This document shows positions 11,682 through 25,388 of a stretch of 64,000 bases of DNA, piece after piece. Position 1 is the stretch's first letter; the number at the start of each line of letters is the position of its first letter. A program made the position numbers and the translations under genes. The stretch is from Carnegiea gigantea (taxonomy: Eukaryota; Streptophyta; Magnoliopsida; Caryophyllales; Cactaceae). The stretch covers positions 604,001 to 668,000 of the forward strand of contig JAKOGI010000184.1 of NCBI GenBank assembly GCA_029747015.1, written 5' to 3'. Below the pieces are notes generated by a model. That model worked only from the letters and a program-made list of their open reading frames with translations. It had not been told where the DNA came from and ran no database searches.

Positions 11682-14600
11682 AATCCCTACTGTAAGGACC
11701 ATATTGACTCCTAAGTCTAAAACTGAGGATACAGATTCAACGGCGATGGTACAATAATATAATGAAATGCATCACATCACTAGCCATCATCACTAACAGC
11801 CTCTATTATTCCATATGTGAAATCCCAACTTTTAATTATGCTATCACAGAATCATGCAAAACTTTAGTATATATCACATTAAATTATGCAAAACTACAAT
11901 ATTTTGTCCAACTAGAGTAAAATTCGAAGTAAATAAATCATAACGGGCATAGACCACCTAAAGATTACATCTTTATTGATTATGAATTCATAGTGAAAAG
12001 AGATTAATTTAGGAAGGGTAAGAAAAAGATAAAATTTCACCCTCAGGACAACCCACTTAATTACCTAGGGAACCCAATGCAATGATTGCTTCTTAACGTT
12101 GAATGAGAAACTCGGGATTGGACCACACAAATTTGTAAAAAAAACTCCTCACAATCCCTCAACTCCCACAATTATCATCTCTTATTGCTTATAGTTTTAT
12201 GATGTGTAATTGATCTCTTAATATGACTTGTGGCCCCTACCCCCAGGGGCAGCCCTCTTTTTATAACTGATAATTATACCGACTCAGCCTAGGAAACCCG
12301 ACAATGACTCCTAGTCATACTAGACTTAATCTTGATATGCTTATACATTTCACTAGGATTTTGATTGGACTACGTGTTAGACTAATTAGCCACGAGCTAG
12401 GACTGATTAATTGTCAAAATCCGACTCCAACTCAGGATGTGGAGAAGACAGAGCTGGGTTCCCTCTGGGTGAACCGGCCGGCTTCTATGCCCACTAGGCC
12501 TTGCTAACTCGCACAATTAGACCTCTGCAAAAGAAAAGGTCGGCTTTTCTTGTGGCTTCAAAGAAGAAGTAAGAAAGGAGATAAGCCTTCCTCCTCAGAT
12601 GAGGCTTAGTTCAGCTAGCCCTACTAAACACTTCATTGGGCCCCCAAAGGCATAGTTGGGATAATGTCTCATCATCTGGCAATTCAAAAGATATAACTGT
12701 CAAATTAAGTGGTCTACAAGGGGGAGTAAAGAAACAACACATATATTAAAAAACAAAAGAAAAAAAGAGAGCAAATGAGGAAAAAAAGGACAAAGTCTTG
12801 ATAATAGGGACTACTTTGTTTGAATTAATGATAAGATGAATTTTTACTTATCTAAAAAGCCACAAATTACTGTTATCTTCAATTTGAATGAATGATAAAT
12901 TTAAGCCTTCAAAAATAAATATTAAAGGGAGTCATAGTTTTGTAAAGGAATGAACAAGGGAAGTTAGCAAGGTCAAATAGTACAAAGGGAATAAGGAAAT
13001 CATTGTTATTATTATTATTACTAATAATTATTTGATATCAAGAGAACATGCACCTATTACATGAGAAAGTGATTTCACTTTTCTATCATTCAATCATCTC
13101 TATGACAGAAAATTAAACGTTAGTGGTCTATATCATCTTTATTCAATCAGAAATGGTTTGTATAGGCCAACTACAATTGTAGTGGTTTTTAGCACCTTTG
13201 TTGAATATTTACCTTAACATACAAATGCAGCTGCTCTGTATTCCATCGCAATAAGTTTGATTTCTAAGGATTAAAAAATTTAACCTCAATTCGTGATATT
13301 GCTTTGTATTGGCAACTAAAGGTGAAATTCTTCCTTAAGCATGCAAGTGCAGTGCTCTATTGTATTGCATATCAATTCTAAATGCTATGTTTTTCTCCAT
13401 TTATTAGCATTGTCTTTCTTCTCACACCATTAATGGAGATACTAGCACATACATCATTCATAACGATGGATCCATAGATCCTAGAGATAAAAACAATAGA
13501 ACCAATTTCAAGCGGGAAGTTGTTGTCGAAATTTTGGTCGGTAATGGTATAGCTAGAAAAGTGGAATATAATTCCATGGCTTGAGTATCAACCAATTTTT
13601 GAGTTTTATTAGGAATAATATGTCCAATTTGAAAGCAAGAAAAAATCTAAGTGCTAAATAGCATGGTAATCAACGTTGATTCAAGGATGCACCAAAATTT
13701 AGGAGGGAAAAAATTGAAATTTGATCACTTACCGTCATCCAACAAGTTCCTCTATGCCATTGTACCAATCTTTCCTTATTACTGCATGATTAGATGTTTC
13801 AAAATCCATTTTGCAGTGGTGATTAAAAGTTAGACACATAAGGAAACATACAAATGCATTGAAAGCAACAAACTCATGTTAAAATTTTGATTATCGTTGC
13901 TGGACCCACATAGTTTGGTTACCAATCAAAAACTTTTTGATGTATACAACTATGTACATGTTTATAATAAGTTGCCTGACTAAAGAAAAAGACCTAATTC
14001 AAGAAGGAGATGAGCTATACTGTACAGTGAAAAGTAAAAGGTTTATTGAGATGGTCATGTTTCTCATGGTAGTCGGATGCCCTAGATTTCATGAATTAGA
14101 AAATGAAGTGTGCTATAGAAACATAGAAAATTTTCCCTTTATTTACAAAGAGTCGGCAAAGAGTAGGAGCTGACAAAGAACGAAACCAAAAATAAGCATG
14201 TGGGAACGATGGTGACAAAGGCACTTACATTGGTAACAAAAGGAGTTTATAGTTCAGGTTTAACGCAATAGGTCTAATTGGCACTATGAGAGAAATGGCT
14301 AAGACATAATGCTATCACCATAATGTCTAGCCAACAAGATAATCTCAAGCCTTATTCTCACTATTAGATTTCGAATTTGTTCGAGTCATATGAATAGATG
14401 GATTTTATATTCAACTTTGTTATCAACCACTGAATAGTTCATATATGGATGTACAAAATATTGGAATTTTTTTTAGAGCAATTTAATCATGGCAACACTG
14501 GAAACCCCTGCAAATATTGATGAACTGGTTGTGATTATAGAGAAATTATTTGATGAGTTATTCATCAAAATCCTTAGTAATGTGTTTGTTACACTGTAAC

Positions 14601-16939
14601 TTTGCATGGTGGATGTTACAAAAAATAAAGGAAATAACTACAAGATTTCCCATATTGAAAAACCGTGGTTGAATAAGGAGCATTCACTTCCCATTGAGAT
14701 TTGTTGTAATTAAGAAGTGACTAACAAGGTGGAACAATGTCTACAACTTTATCTCGAGTAGTAGTTCTACTCCTACTAGCTTCTTCTTTTCTTTTTCTTA
14801 ACCCAAGTGAATGAAAAAATGAATAACTGAATTTAATAGAATTACCTCATTATTTCAACACAAATCATTGAAAAAGCTCTTACCCTTTTTATAACATTTA
14901 TCTTAAAGATCAACGTAAAGAGCAATTTTGAAACAGTATTCCGAAATCTTTTTTAGGTTTTGATTGGAAATAACCTTCATTTAACTATTCACAAGCTAAA
15001 TTAATCAGCTATTATGTTTCTGCCTTTAATGCCAGCAATAGTCAATGATGAGCATAATGCATAGAATTGTAAAAATAAGGTTGAATTGGTTCTAGTAGGA
15101 TTTTACCATAGCTTGGTTCATGGTTTCCTCACATATCAAAATAAAGTAAAATAAAAGCCTGAAATACCATCATTATCTAGATAGAAAATTTAGAGATAGG
15201 TGATGTAAGAGAAGGTAGAACAAAAAATAATTAGGCATTTGGATGCATCAAATCTAGTTATGTTGTGCACTAACAACCAAGTAGCCTAAAGATAGTTGCA
15301 AACTAATCAAATAAGGCACAAGTTTCTAACTAATTGAATAGGATAGTCTCTGGAAAAAATTAAATAAGGAATTTTGACAATAACAGTGGGATGAAGCAAG
15401 CCTCAAATTAGTCTAGTTCTAAAGAACCATAGATGAAATAGAAAAGACCATGACAAAATTCCCATAGAATAAAGTTCTACAAACTCAATTTGGTACGAGC
15501 CACCGGGCTATATGTATGTCCATATTAAAAATAAATGAGGCCTTGGTATAAAAAATAAACCTTATAAAACTGACTTGAGATCCAAAAGTCAAACCATACA
15601 AGCTGTATTTATAATTCATATTCAATCTCACACTTGAAATAAGCTCACACAAAAAGTGAACTAGAAACCCGTATTGACTAATCGAACCAAAACCTGACCC
15701 GAAAATTCCTGCAAAGTGTCTTTTTTTCTTTTTTGCAAGACAAGATTATTTAACCAAATGTTAGTTGACATGAAGTCGATCCGAGCCACAAATCACATGT
15801 ACTGTACTCAGCCCCAACATAAACATGACCAGATTTGTATTTAACATGATCCACATCGCCCAATCCAAATGACCCATTTATCAAATCTAAGAAAAAAAAA
15901 CCGAAGCTTGCAACAAGATTTCTACGCTTAACTTAGAAGGGCAGTTTTCGAAAACAAAGATAGGTTACGGGTGTAAATTATGAGAAGGTTATATGATAAA
16001 ACAAATGCCTAGAAATGGCTTACTAAACCTATAAATCATCCACGTGAAAAATAATGATGAATTGTAAGGTCACTTATTAGCCCATTTGTAGAAATACAAT
16101 TGGCAATAGAGTTTTAACTTCCATATGGTTTGATCAACTGACTCTTTATGACCTCTTATTCGAATCATAATAATAAGGGGTGAAAATACATAAAATTTTG
16201 ACATATAAAAGTGGCTATTTTAATAAAAATTGGGGTTATAAAGGATAAATAGTTTACAAAAATGAATTCCTACTGTAACAATTGTAGCTATAGAAGTGTT
16301 ACGGTTACATATGATACGACACAATAGAATTAAATAAATTTTGAACCGAACAAATAAGGGATAGTGATTTAGGTCAGCTTTTACAATTGGGACATGGATA
16401 ATTTTCCAAAGCTAAGCCTAAATGCCTAACATTATACCCTTGAGTTGTAATTTGAATATGATCATAGATTTATTGGAAAGATATAGGGGACCACAAGAGA
16501 ACTAAGTGGTATTAGGTACATAATAAGACTTAAAACCTCTCTACTGGCAGAAGAATATTATATGGTTGAAACATTTTAAGGGGAATATAAGAGAGACAGT
16601 CCATGCCTGTAACGTCAACATAGTGATTACACATGAGCTTGACAATAGGGATGCAAGGGAACCCTGGGTTTGAGCTTAAGGGACAATGGTAGGAAATTCC
16701 TTTAAAAGAACACATTACTAGGACAATCTAATTATGAGTGAATCTGGAAACATATTTTTTTATACTGAAGGCTATTATAGAAATAATTACAAATGTATTT
16801 GCCTATTCTTCTCAAGGCCTACCAGGAATTAGTCCAGAACTCAGGGTACACAAATCAATTATTAATCTTAAGGGCAATTCCAAGAAAGTAAAAGAGGAGG
16901 AACTTTATCTTAGATAGGAATAAGTGACGCGTGTCATAT
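11682..16939. other. AT-rich intervening DNA, no gene recognised
   Basis: This 5.3-kb stretch has only short open frames with no recognisable domain. The first part (11682-12700) continues the old repeat into which the gypsy element inserted; it has a purine-rich ACAAGGGGGAGTA at about 12716-12728. The rest is AT-rich with small ATT and poly-A runs (for example ATTATT near 13005-13020). I see no TSD-bounded element, RNA gene or coding exon. Heavily decayed transposons remain possible. Confidence 0.5.
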
Positions 16940-18150
16940 TGATGTATTCTCTCAAAGTTAACTCACACTCAATCAACAATGAAAGTTAAACCGAAATATA
17001 ATGCAAGCAATTAATGGGACTCAAATTTTAATCGGGATAAAGAGTGAGGTTTAATGGATACTAACACCACTCTTGGATATAGAAACACTACCAAAGAGAA
17101 GCTAGGACTCTTGCTAGATCACCCACCTTGCTTGGCCTCAAGCAATGATAAGCTAGAATAGAATTTTAGAGTTTAACGGAGCTAAAGCTCAACTTCATTC
17201 ACATATTCATTCGAGTTTGATTTCAAAAAGCTACTAAGCAAGCACTTATACACGTACCCCCTTCCTACGAAGTTGGGAATGAGGTATCTTATAAGTTAGG
17301 AAACCTCTAATCTGGCTTAAACTAACTAGATTACAAAGCATGCTCAGTATAAACTAATTACATCTGTGAGTCTAGTAAGTACATGTTGTTTTATGACTAT
17401 ACTCGAGCTTGAACATCTTAATTAGCTAAAAATAATCCACTTATGGGAGAGAAAAAAATCGTTGCTGCTGCTACTCCCTTTTCGGCCATCTAATCAAAAT
17501 GCTGGTGTATCTTTATCTCTACTCCTATGGCAACTTACCTTGCAAGCTGCAAAGGTCCTAATGATGATGTTCCTAGTCTCTCAAGCAACCAAGAAAGTTA
17601 GTAAATAGGCCATAAAATCCCTCTTTAAGGAAAAAACCATCGTAGAGTTAAAGTAGTCAAAACAGTCCAATGTAGTACTAATCTTGTGTAAGTTGGGTGT
17701 CCTTGATCTCCAGTTGGTTTAGACTTGATTTTAATGCATGGATGAGTTCATTAAGATGCTAATGAACATCCTAAGTGAAGAAATCATTCCTAAATTAGTT
17801 TAGGAAGGAGACCCAATCAAAAGCTCCACCCGGCTTAGAATTGAGCTAAATCTACAAAGGTTAACTTAATTATGTTAAATCCCTATGAGGAACTTAACTT
17901 GGATTTCTATGCATGGCTTGGTATTTTAGAATGTTATCTAATATCCTAAGTAAAAAAAAGACAACTAACCATCTTGTAGGTTTAGGAAATCAAGTGCACA
18001 AAACTGGGCTTGTGCACTAATTCAAAACCAGGTAAAGCTGAACTTTGGCTAAGCAAAGCTTAGACCATTCGTTGGACCTTGGTGCTTGAAATTCGACTTC
18101 CTTAACCATTTTGAAGGCCTAATGAATGCTCCATTGATGGACCTCCATCA
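16940..18150 (-). repeat. 3' LTR of truncated gypsy element
   Basis: The 1211-base LTR begins TGATGTATTC and ends CCTCCATCA on the plus strand. Its right end lies next to the PPT, which fixes that boundary. The left end is set from the TGATGT start shared with the sister family; CATAT (16935-16939) is the flank. A TATAAGT-like box on the element strand lies near 17246-17252. The partner LTR is missing from the window. Confidence 0.75.
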
Positions 18151-19625
18151 TCCTCCCCTTGTTGAAGAGAATTTGCCCTCAAATTAACTAAATGATCATC
18201 TTCTAAGTATGAGCTCAAATCTTCCACATTGAATGTGGCTGAAACACCAAAGTCCTCGGTTAAACTGACCCTGTATGCATTGTCATTTATTCTTTCTAAG
18301 ATCTCAAAAGGACCATCAGCCCTTGGCACAAACTTCCTTTTGCATTTAGATGGAAAATGTTTAATTCTCAAATGGATCCAAACTAGATCCCTAAGTTGAA
18401 ACACCACTCTCTTCTTTTGCTTGTTGGCTTGAGCTTGGTAGGAGGTGTTGGATTTCTCAATCTTGGTCGTGACTAGCTTATAGAGCTTCTGAATCTTCCC
18501 TACTCTCTTGCTTACCTCCACACTAGGCTTTTTATCCGTGGCTTTAGGCACAAGATAAAGGGGGCTTAATGGATCAATCTCATACACAACCTTAAAGGTA
18601 GACATCCCCATTGTCTTGCTTGGTGCATTATTGTAGCAAATTCAATGTAGGGGGAAGCAAATCCCAAGCCTCGGCATTAGACTTAAATGAACCCCTCAAG
18701 GGAGTTCCCAAGGTCCTATTAGTGACCTTAGCTTAGCCATCAGTTTTGGGATGATAAGTTGTGCTATACTTGAGATTGGTTCCCATCTTCCTCCATACGG
18801 TAATATAAAAGTGACTAAGAAACTTAGTATCATAGTTCAGGACAATGAATGTTGCAACACCATTTAATTTCATGACTTCCTTAAGCATAACTCAGTAATC
18901 TGAGTGGCATCATTGATCTTGTTGCAAGCTATGAAATGAGCCATCATGGAAAATGAAATGAGCCATCTTGGAAAAGCGGTCTACCACCACGAAGATGGAG
19001 TCATTGTTCCTTCGAGTCTCAGGTAAGCCAAGAATGAAATCCATGCTCACATCAACCCAATGAAGGGTGCGAATGGGCAGAGGTGTGTATAGGCTGAGAG
19101 TGGGTGAGTGGCTCTCAGCCACTTGATAGCTAGCACACCTCCTCAAGATGTCTTGCATATCCTAACTCATGCTTCCCAAAATCAGTGTTCCCTTGTATGT
19201 AAGGGTCTTATTCTCACCATAACGTCCGACCAGTGAATCTCCATGAATTTCTCTCATCACTAACTCAGGAATGCCACACTTTTGAATGCATTAACGAGTA
19301 CCCTTCAACAAGTACACTTCTTGGCTCAAAGTCTACTTTTGGATGCTTTTGACATTCTGTGTAAAGCACCCCAAAGTCTTCATTATCAACATAAAGGGAC
19401 TTAAAATGCTCAAATCAAAGGATACAAGCATGTAGTTGAAACAAGTGCAAGTGTCTTCTTGATAAAGCATCAGCTCTTTGGTTTAGCTTCCCGGACTTAG
19501 GTTTGATTGTGAAGTGGAAAGATTGGAGGTATTCCACCCACTTAGCACACTGTCAGTTAAGCTTGTATTGCCCTTGAATGTACTTCAAGGCCTCAAGGTC
19601 AATATGCACTTTGAGGATCTCTTGG
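18102..19625 (-). pseudogene. pol: gypsy pol C-terminal half (RNase H end, integrase), broken
   Basis: The RNase H tail lies near 19440-19625, with a typical EALKYIQGQY phrase read on the minus strand. The integrase zinc region and core start follow at 19158-18910: CASYQVAES, where the second cysteine is replaced by Tyr, then [12 protein letters not shown] with the first catalytic Asp kept, and VVVDRFSKMAHF. After broken frames the C-terminus is open at 18611-18102 and holds FGVSATFNVEDLSSY. It ends in LQQGEDDGGPS, which is encoded by the PPT and the first 49 bases of the LTR. Pol running into the 3' LTR is a trait reported for CRM-type chromoviruses; I suggest that affinity only tentatively. 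Confidence 0.85.
18151..18164 (-). other. Polypurine tract of truncated gypsy element
   Basis: On the element strand CAACAAGGGGAGGA directly precedes the LTR start TGATGG. It lies inside the pol coding frame (residues QQGED). Confidence 0.85.
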
Positions 19626-20916
19626 TGATGTATCTATGGAGGAATTCAACATACACTCTAACTAATTCCAAATGCAATGAAAGCAAACTGAAATTAATGG
19701 AGAGTCTAAGTAGAATCCGAATGTAAGGGGGAGAGATAAATGAGTTCTAAACTCTTACTTAGATACAGATATCACCATTAAGCTTGAGTTTAGGGCCCTT
19801 AAGCTTAATTAGGATACAGATATCACCGCCTAATCAAGGCTTAAGATTTACTTGATCACTACTCTAACTGACCTAGTTAAAGATAAGCAAGTTAAGTGTT
19901 TTAATAAAAGAAGAGCAATGCTCTCAATTCTAGTTCATTCGATATCAAAGCTTGGTTACAAAATGTGCCTTTAAAAGGGCCTTATACACACAGCCTAAGG
20001 CAGCTAAGTGAGCTAAAGCGGTTTCCTTCCTAAGGAGAAAACTCTTAACAAGCTTAACTAGCGCATAGAACTAAGCTAATTACAAAGCTTGCTTAACTTA
20101 GGCTAATTACAATCCTTATGCTTAGTAATATAAAGCAAATGAATAAGCTTAACATTAATACCCTTAATTAGCCTAAATACATCAGATTACTAGAGAAAAT
20201 GGGAGAAAAGCAGCTGTAAAGTGAAGCTTCTTTTCGGTTGGCCAATCAGAATGCATGGTGCTGAATATTCCTTTATTCTCCCATTGATTAGCTCTTTTCA
20301 AGGCTTGTTTGCAGCAAATGATGATGTTTCTTACAGCCTTGAACCACAATTGGAAGTAAATAAGCACAAGCAGCTGGGTAAACCCTTTGAAGAGGGAAAA
20401 CACATGTAAGCTCTAACCAGGTTCATAGAGCTATTTTCTACCCAATTTTATTCCCTCTTTTAAACCAATTATAACTAAGCATGATTTTGTTTTCAGGCCA
20501 TGGGGGAATCCTTGGGCTGTGTACATACCCCGTAAACAAAGAAATCAAGGTTATGAATTGTTTAAGTAGGATAATTCCACTTAAACTCTTTACTGTGCAG
20601 TTTTAATCCCCAAACTGACAGGGTTGGTAAAATGGGTTGATTTCTTCACTCCAACTAAGCATGATTGGCTTTCCTTGCTTGGACCTAAAAGGTAACATCT
20701 AGGGGAATCTAAAAATGCAAAAATATTGACTCAAGCTACAATGTAGCTTAAGAAATCACATGAACAAGACTGGGTACATTTTAGCCATGGAATCCGGGAT
20801 GACCCTCTTAACTCTTTAGCAAAATGTGAGTCATGGCTTGGACTTTGGAACTTGAATTGGACCTTGCTAGACTTGTTAGACCTTCATCTAAGTCTTGGCT
20901 TGAGGAGACTCCATCA
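19626..20916 (-). repeat. 3' LTR of minus-strand gypsy element
   Basis: The 1291-base LTR begins TGATGTATCT and ends GACTCCATCA on the plus strand, next to the PPT. It pairs with 25389-26659. The last ~109 bases of pol are read through its right end. A TATAAGG box on the element strand is at about 19980-19986. Confidence 0.93.
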
Positions 20917-23900
20917 TCCTCCCCTTGTTGAGAAGATTTGATCCTCAAATTGGCAAGGTAATCATCGGCATGATAAGGGCTCAAATCAGCTACATTGAAT
21001 GTAGCTGAAACTCCACAGTCACCTGACAAATCAACCTAATAAGCATTGTCATTAATCTTTTCAAGTACCTCAAATGGACCTTCAGCTTGTGGCATTAGCT
21101 TGTTTTTCCTCTTTAAAGGAAATCTTTCCTTCCTTAAGTGTATCCAAACAAGGTTTTCCAAATTAAAAAACCTTCTTCTTCTTATGTTTATTGGCTTGAG
21201 CTTGATAGGATGCATTTGTTTTCTCTATTCTGCTCCTCATCAACTCACGTATCTTCTGGATTTCTTCTACCCTTACTGCTACATCCGCACTTGGCTTTTG
21301 GTCCAAAGGGTGTGGAGTAAGATTAAGTGGACTAATAGGAGCCTTGTTGTACGCATACTCTGTATGGGGTAAAAGCAAATCCCAAACTTTAGCATGAGGT
21401 TTAATCAAGGCCCGTAGGAGTATCCCTGGGTCAGATTAGTAACCTTAGTTTTCCCATCAGTTTGTAGATGACAATTGGTACTATACATGAGTTGAGTACC
21501 TAACTTCCCCCACTATGTAATCCAGAAATGGCTAAGGAACTTAATATCCCGATTAGAAACAATTGATATACGTATACCACGTAATCTAGCCACCTCTCTA
21601 AAGTACAATTCAACAGTGTGTGTAGCATGATTAGGCTCGTTACATGGAATGAAAGGGACATCTTTAAAAATCTATCTACCATCACAAAGATAGAATCTTT
21701 GCCCCTTTGAGTCCTAGGCAAACCAAGAATAAAATCCATACTTACATCAACCTAAGGAGTGGTGGGAATTAGCAGGCATGTGTAAAGGTCATGGGGTAGA
21801 GAATGACTCCTCGCCACTTGACATGTTCCACACATTTTCAGTATATCTTGAACGTCCAATAATTGTGCTCCCTCAGTATGACAAGTGTCTTGTTTTCTCC
21901 ATAATGGCCAACTAGTGAACCTCCACGTACTTCTCTAATCAGAAGGTCTCTTGTGCTACACCTTGGTACACACAGCCGTGTACCCTTGAATAGAAAACCT
22001 TTTTGGACCAAGAAATCACCTTTGGGGTACTCTGAACAAACAGCAAACAACTCCTCAAAGTCTTCATCTTCAGCATATAAAGCTTTTAGATACTCAAAAC
22101 CAAGTACACAAGCATCTAATTGAAACAAAAGCAAGTACCTCCAGGATAGAGCATCGGCTCCTTGGTTGAGCTTTCCAGATTTATGCTTGATTGTGAAATG
22201 AAATGATTAGAGATACTCAACCCATTTGGCATGGCATGAGTTTAACTTATGTTGACCTTGAATATACTTCAAAGCCTCATGATCAAAATGCAAAATAAAC
22301 TCACTTGCAATTAGATAATGACTATAATGCTCTAAGCACTCACGATAACATAAAACTCTTTGTCATAGGTGGAATACTTTCTTCTTGAATCACATAGTTT
22401 CTCACTGAAGAACGCTAACGGTTTACCTTCCTAAGTAAGAACACCACCTATACCAACTCCAGAGGCATCACATTCAACTTCAAAGACTTTCTCAAAGCAC
22501 GGCAAAGCAAGAATGGGTGCTTGAGTTAGTCTTCTCTTAACTTCCTCAAATACAGTTTGGGCTTTAGGGGTCACTAGAATGATGTACCCTTAATCACCTC
22601 AGTCATGGAGGCCATTATAGTGCTAAAGTTTCAAATAAACCTCCTACAAAAGGAAGCTAATCCATGAAAACTTCGAACATCATGTATACTGTGGGGAATA
22701 GGCCAAGACTAAATGGCCTCAATCTTGCTCTCATCTGCCTTTATGTAGTCTCAAGTAACAATGTAATCTAAGAATGTTACCTTATGAGTGAAAAAGGCAC
22801 ATTTCTTAAGGTTACCAAATAGTTTCTCACATTCCAGAATAAGCATGACTTGAGTGAGATGATCTTAATGCTCTGCTCACTCTTAGAATAAATCAAAATA
22901 TCGTCGAAGTAAACTACCACAAACTTGCCAATGTACAGCCTAAACACTTGATTCATTAATCTCATGAATGTACTAGTAGCATTTGAAAGACCAAAGGGCA
23001 TAACCAACCATTCATAAAACCCTCCTTTAGTCTTAAAGGTTGTCTTCAATTCGTCGCTTTCTCTAATTCAAATCTAGCAGTAACCACTTCGAAGATCAAT
23101 CTTTGAGAACAATTGGGAGTCATGTGACTCATCTAGCATATCTTCAAATCTAGGTATGGGATACCTATACTTGATTGTGATCTTGTTTATGGCCCTACTA
23201 TCCACACACATACGCATTCCTCAATCCTTCTCAAGAACTAACAGAGTAGGTATAGCACACAGACTCAAGGACTCATGGATCAAGCCCTTTAACATTAGTT
23301 CCTCAACTTTCCTTTGAATCTCTATGGTTTCCTTGGGATTCATTCTGTAAGCTGGCTTATTTGGGAGGACAGAACCAAGAATGAGGTTAATATGGTGTTA
23401 GATATCTCTTTTGGGAGGCAAACCCATAGGTATCTCCTCAGGAAACAAATGACAGAATTGATGTATGAGTGTTTTGGCTATAGGGTGAGAGGGTATCTAG
23501 TTCATCTTGGATATTCAATATCCACTCTTTAAAGGCCTTAAATTCATGATGGGAGGCCTTTAGTAATGGCTCACTAAAAGTAAGAAGCAAATCGAATTGT
23601 TTTAGCTTCGTTTGGGGTTTATCTTTGTGGAGCTGAGATGGGGATAAAGGGGCTAGGGTAATTTTCTTTCCTTCCTTGGTAAAGAAGTAGGTATTTAAGA
23701 AACCATTGTGCATCACCCTACGATCATACAACCATGGTCTTCCCAAGAGGATATGACATGCATCCATTGGAATAACATCACACCAAAGTTCATCTTGATA
23801 GTTCTTTCTAATGGAGAAAGAAACAAGGCACCGAGAGTTCACTTGGATATCCTTGCTTTGATTCAGCCATTGAATGTTGTAGGGGTGTGGATGAGTCATG

Positions 23901-24060
23901 GTTTTCAATCATAGTTTCTCAATCATGTTAATAGAAACTACATTTGCACAGCTCCCTCCATCAATGATAACAGAACCCTCCTTCCCTTGAACTGTGCATC
24001 GAGAATGGAAGATGCTCTCTCTTTGCTCGTCTTTAGCTCCTTTCTAGCCACTGAAAACTC
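20808..24060 (-). pseudogene. pol: gypsy pol (protease-RT-RNase H-integrase), multiply broken
   Basis: Protease is marked by IIDGGSCANVVS, whose IIDGGS codons are at 23968-23951. The protease-to-RT linker is open at 23908-23438 (LLGRPWLYDRRVMHNG). RT is open at 23049-22777 with [14 protein letters not shown] and [11 protein letters not shown], so the YFDD catalytic motif is intact. RNase H lies at about 22140-22450, integrase zinc region at 22134-21838 (GHYGENKT), core at 21739-21500 ([16 protein letters not shown]) and later part at 21408-21163. The C-terminus (21029-20808) has GVSATFNVADLSPY and QQGEDDGVSS and continues ~109 bases into the 3' LTR. Stops and frameshifts separate nearly every block. 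Synteny with the pol at 18102-19625 is clear. Confidence 0.9.
20917..20931 (-). other. Polypurine tract of gypsy element
   Basis: On the element strand TCAACAAGGGGAGGA directly precedes the 3' LTR start TGATGG. As in the sister element it is part of the pol reading frame. Confidence 0.87.
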
Positions 24061-24229
24061 TTCTCCAGACTAGCATTTCACCTTTATCAGCCTGGTCCAC
24101 TACTTCTTCTTAAGTTTCCTCAAGGTCATCCTCAAAATCTTCCTTCTTTTCCTCCTCTTCAAACACCTCCTTTATGGCTACCCATTCGGCTATTGTAAAG
24201 ACTTTGCGGTTTGGAGAGTCCGAGGCAAT

Positions 24230-25266
24230 ATGCCCAAGATCTTAGCAATTAAAACATATTCTATTGCTCATGGGGATAGGATTGGGTCTATTTGAGGGGT
24301 TGGCTCTTTTGTGGAGTTTGGGTTCTTTGTGGAAAGGAAGGAAACGGATTTAGGGCTTGGAAATGAGATTACAACTCCCCTTGTTAAAGGGTTGGTTCCG
24401 GGTAAAAGGCTTTGTATTTTGAGGTTTAGGGGGCTATCTTAGCTTCTTTTGTTGCTCAACCTTGTGAGCAAGCACACAAACTTCATCAAAAGTAGTATAA
24501 GCTTGTAAATAAACTACATTAGCATACTTAGGATCAAGACCTCCTAAGTACCTAACTATGGTTTGCTCTTTGGGTTCTTGAAGATCACACTTAATGACAA
24601 GCTTTTCAAACTCATGAGTGTACTCCTTTACATTCAGGTTACCTTGTGTCAAGTTATGGAGTTGAGAATAACAATCTTGAATGTAAGTTGGGGGCAGAAA
24701 TCGAGCCTTAAGCTTGGCCTTCATCTTCTCCCATGTTTTGATCTTTGTCTTCCTCTCTCTAACTCGTTTGGCACATAGGTTTTTCCACCAAAGGGAGGCA
24801 TATTTTCTGAGCCTTAAAGCCACCAATTTCACCTTCTTGTTTTCTAGAACTTCTTTATACTCGAAAGCACGCTTAACTATATGTAACCAATCCAATAATT
24901 CTTTAGGATCAAGCTCACCTTTAAACTCGGGTATCTCAACTCTAAAGCTGTTAGAATTAGCTTGAAACCTTGGTTCTGGTCTAGCCATTCTCAAGTATTC
25001 ATCCTCACTAGATGATCCACATTATGGCTAAACACTTGCTCATGTCTTCGAAGATCATATTAGGATGGTTCTTCATTCATTTTTTGCTTTTGCCTCAAAA
25101 CGACACCAATCTGCTTTCTCAAGTAATCATTCTGAGCTTAGAGTTCTTGATCATATTGAGCTCCCTCATTGATTTTCCTCATCAACAACTCATTTTAGGC
25201 TGAGAGTGATTGATAATTCTTTATAACTGCCTCAAATTTCTCATCCAAATTCGTGCCAGTACTCAT
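24230..25266 (-). pseudogene. gag: gypsy gag, broken
   Basis: The probable start is the ATG at 25266-25264, about 105 bases after the PBS, with an N-terminal stretch MSTGTNLDEKFEAV. Several in-frame stops follow before the long open gag domain at 24994-24434. That domain has EFKGELDPKELLDWL, SLWWKNL, ARFLPPTY, NVKEYTHEFEKL and VRYLGGLDPKY. The zinc knuckle near 24260-24215 keeps CFNC and the His, but has a TAA inside and Ser in place of the last Cys. It is very similar to the gag at 206-925, supporting one family. Confidence 0.88.
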
Positions 25267-25372
25267 CTTGTAATCAGGTATTCGTTTGAACTAAAACAAG
25301 GTTTGTGTTTGGATTTAAAGTGGGAATGAATCTGGAAGGGAGGAAGGGGATACCGAGCCAAGGAGAAATTTA

Positions 25373-25384
25373 GCTCTGATAGTA
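25373..25384 (-). other. Primer-binding site (initiator Met-tRNA type, degenerate)
   Basis: On the element strand it reads TACTATCAGAGC, matching TGGTATCAGAGC at 10 of 12 positions. It lies four bases from the 5' LTR. Confidence 0.8.
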
Positions 25385-25388
25385 AATA

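Larger units (their letters stand above)
16940..19625 (-). mobile_element. Ty3/gypsy element, 3' end only (second family)
   Basis: Reading leftwards the fragment holds the end of RNase H, integrase, the pol C-terminus, a PPT and the 3' LTR (16940-18150). It resembles the element at 19626-26659 in pol but has a different LTR. It stops at CTTGG (19621-19625), the left target-site copy of that neighbouring element. The missing half (RT, protease, gag, 5' LTR) is not found on the other side of the insertion, at 26660 onward. The rest was therefore deleted or moved. Confidence 0.85.

Noticed and set aside
13651..14173. Short plus-strand frames of 60-78 residues
   Set aside because: No domain, no exon-like splice signals recognised, AT-rich surroundings.
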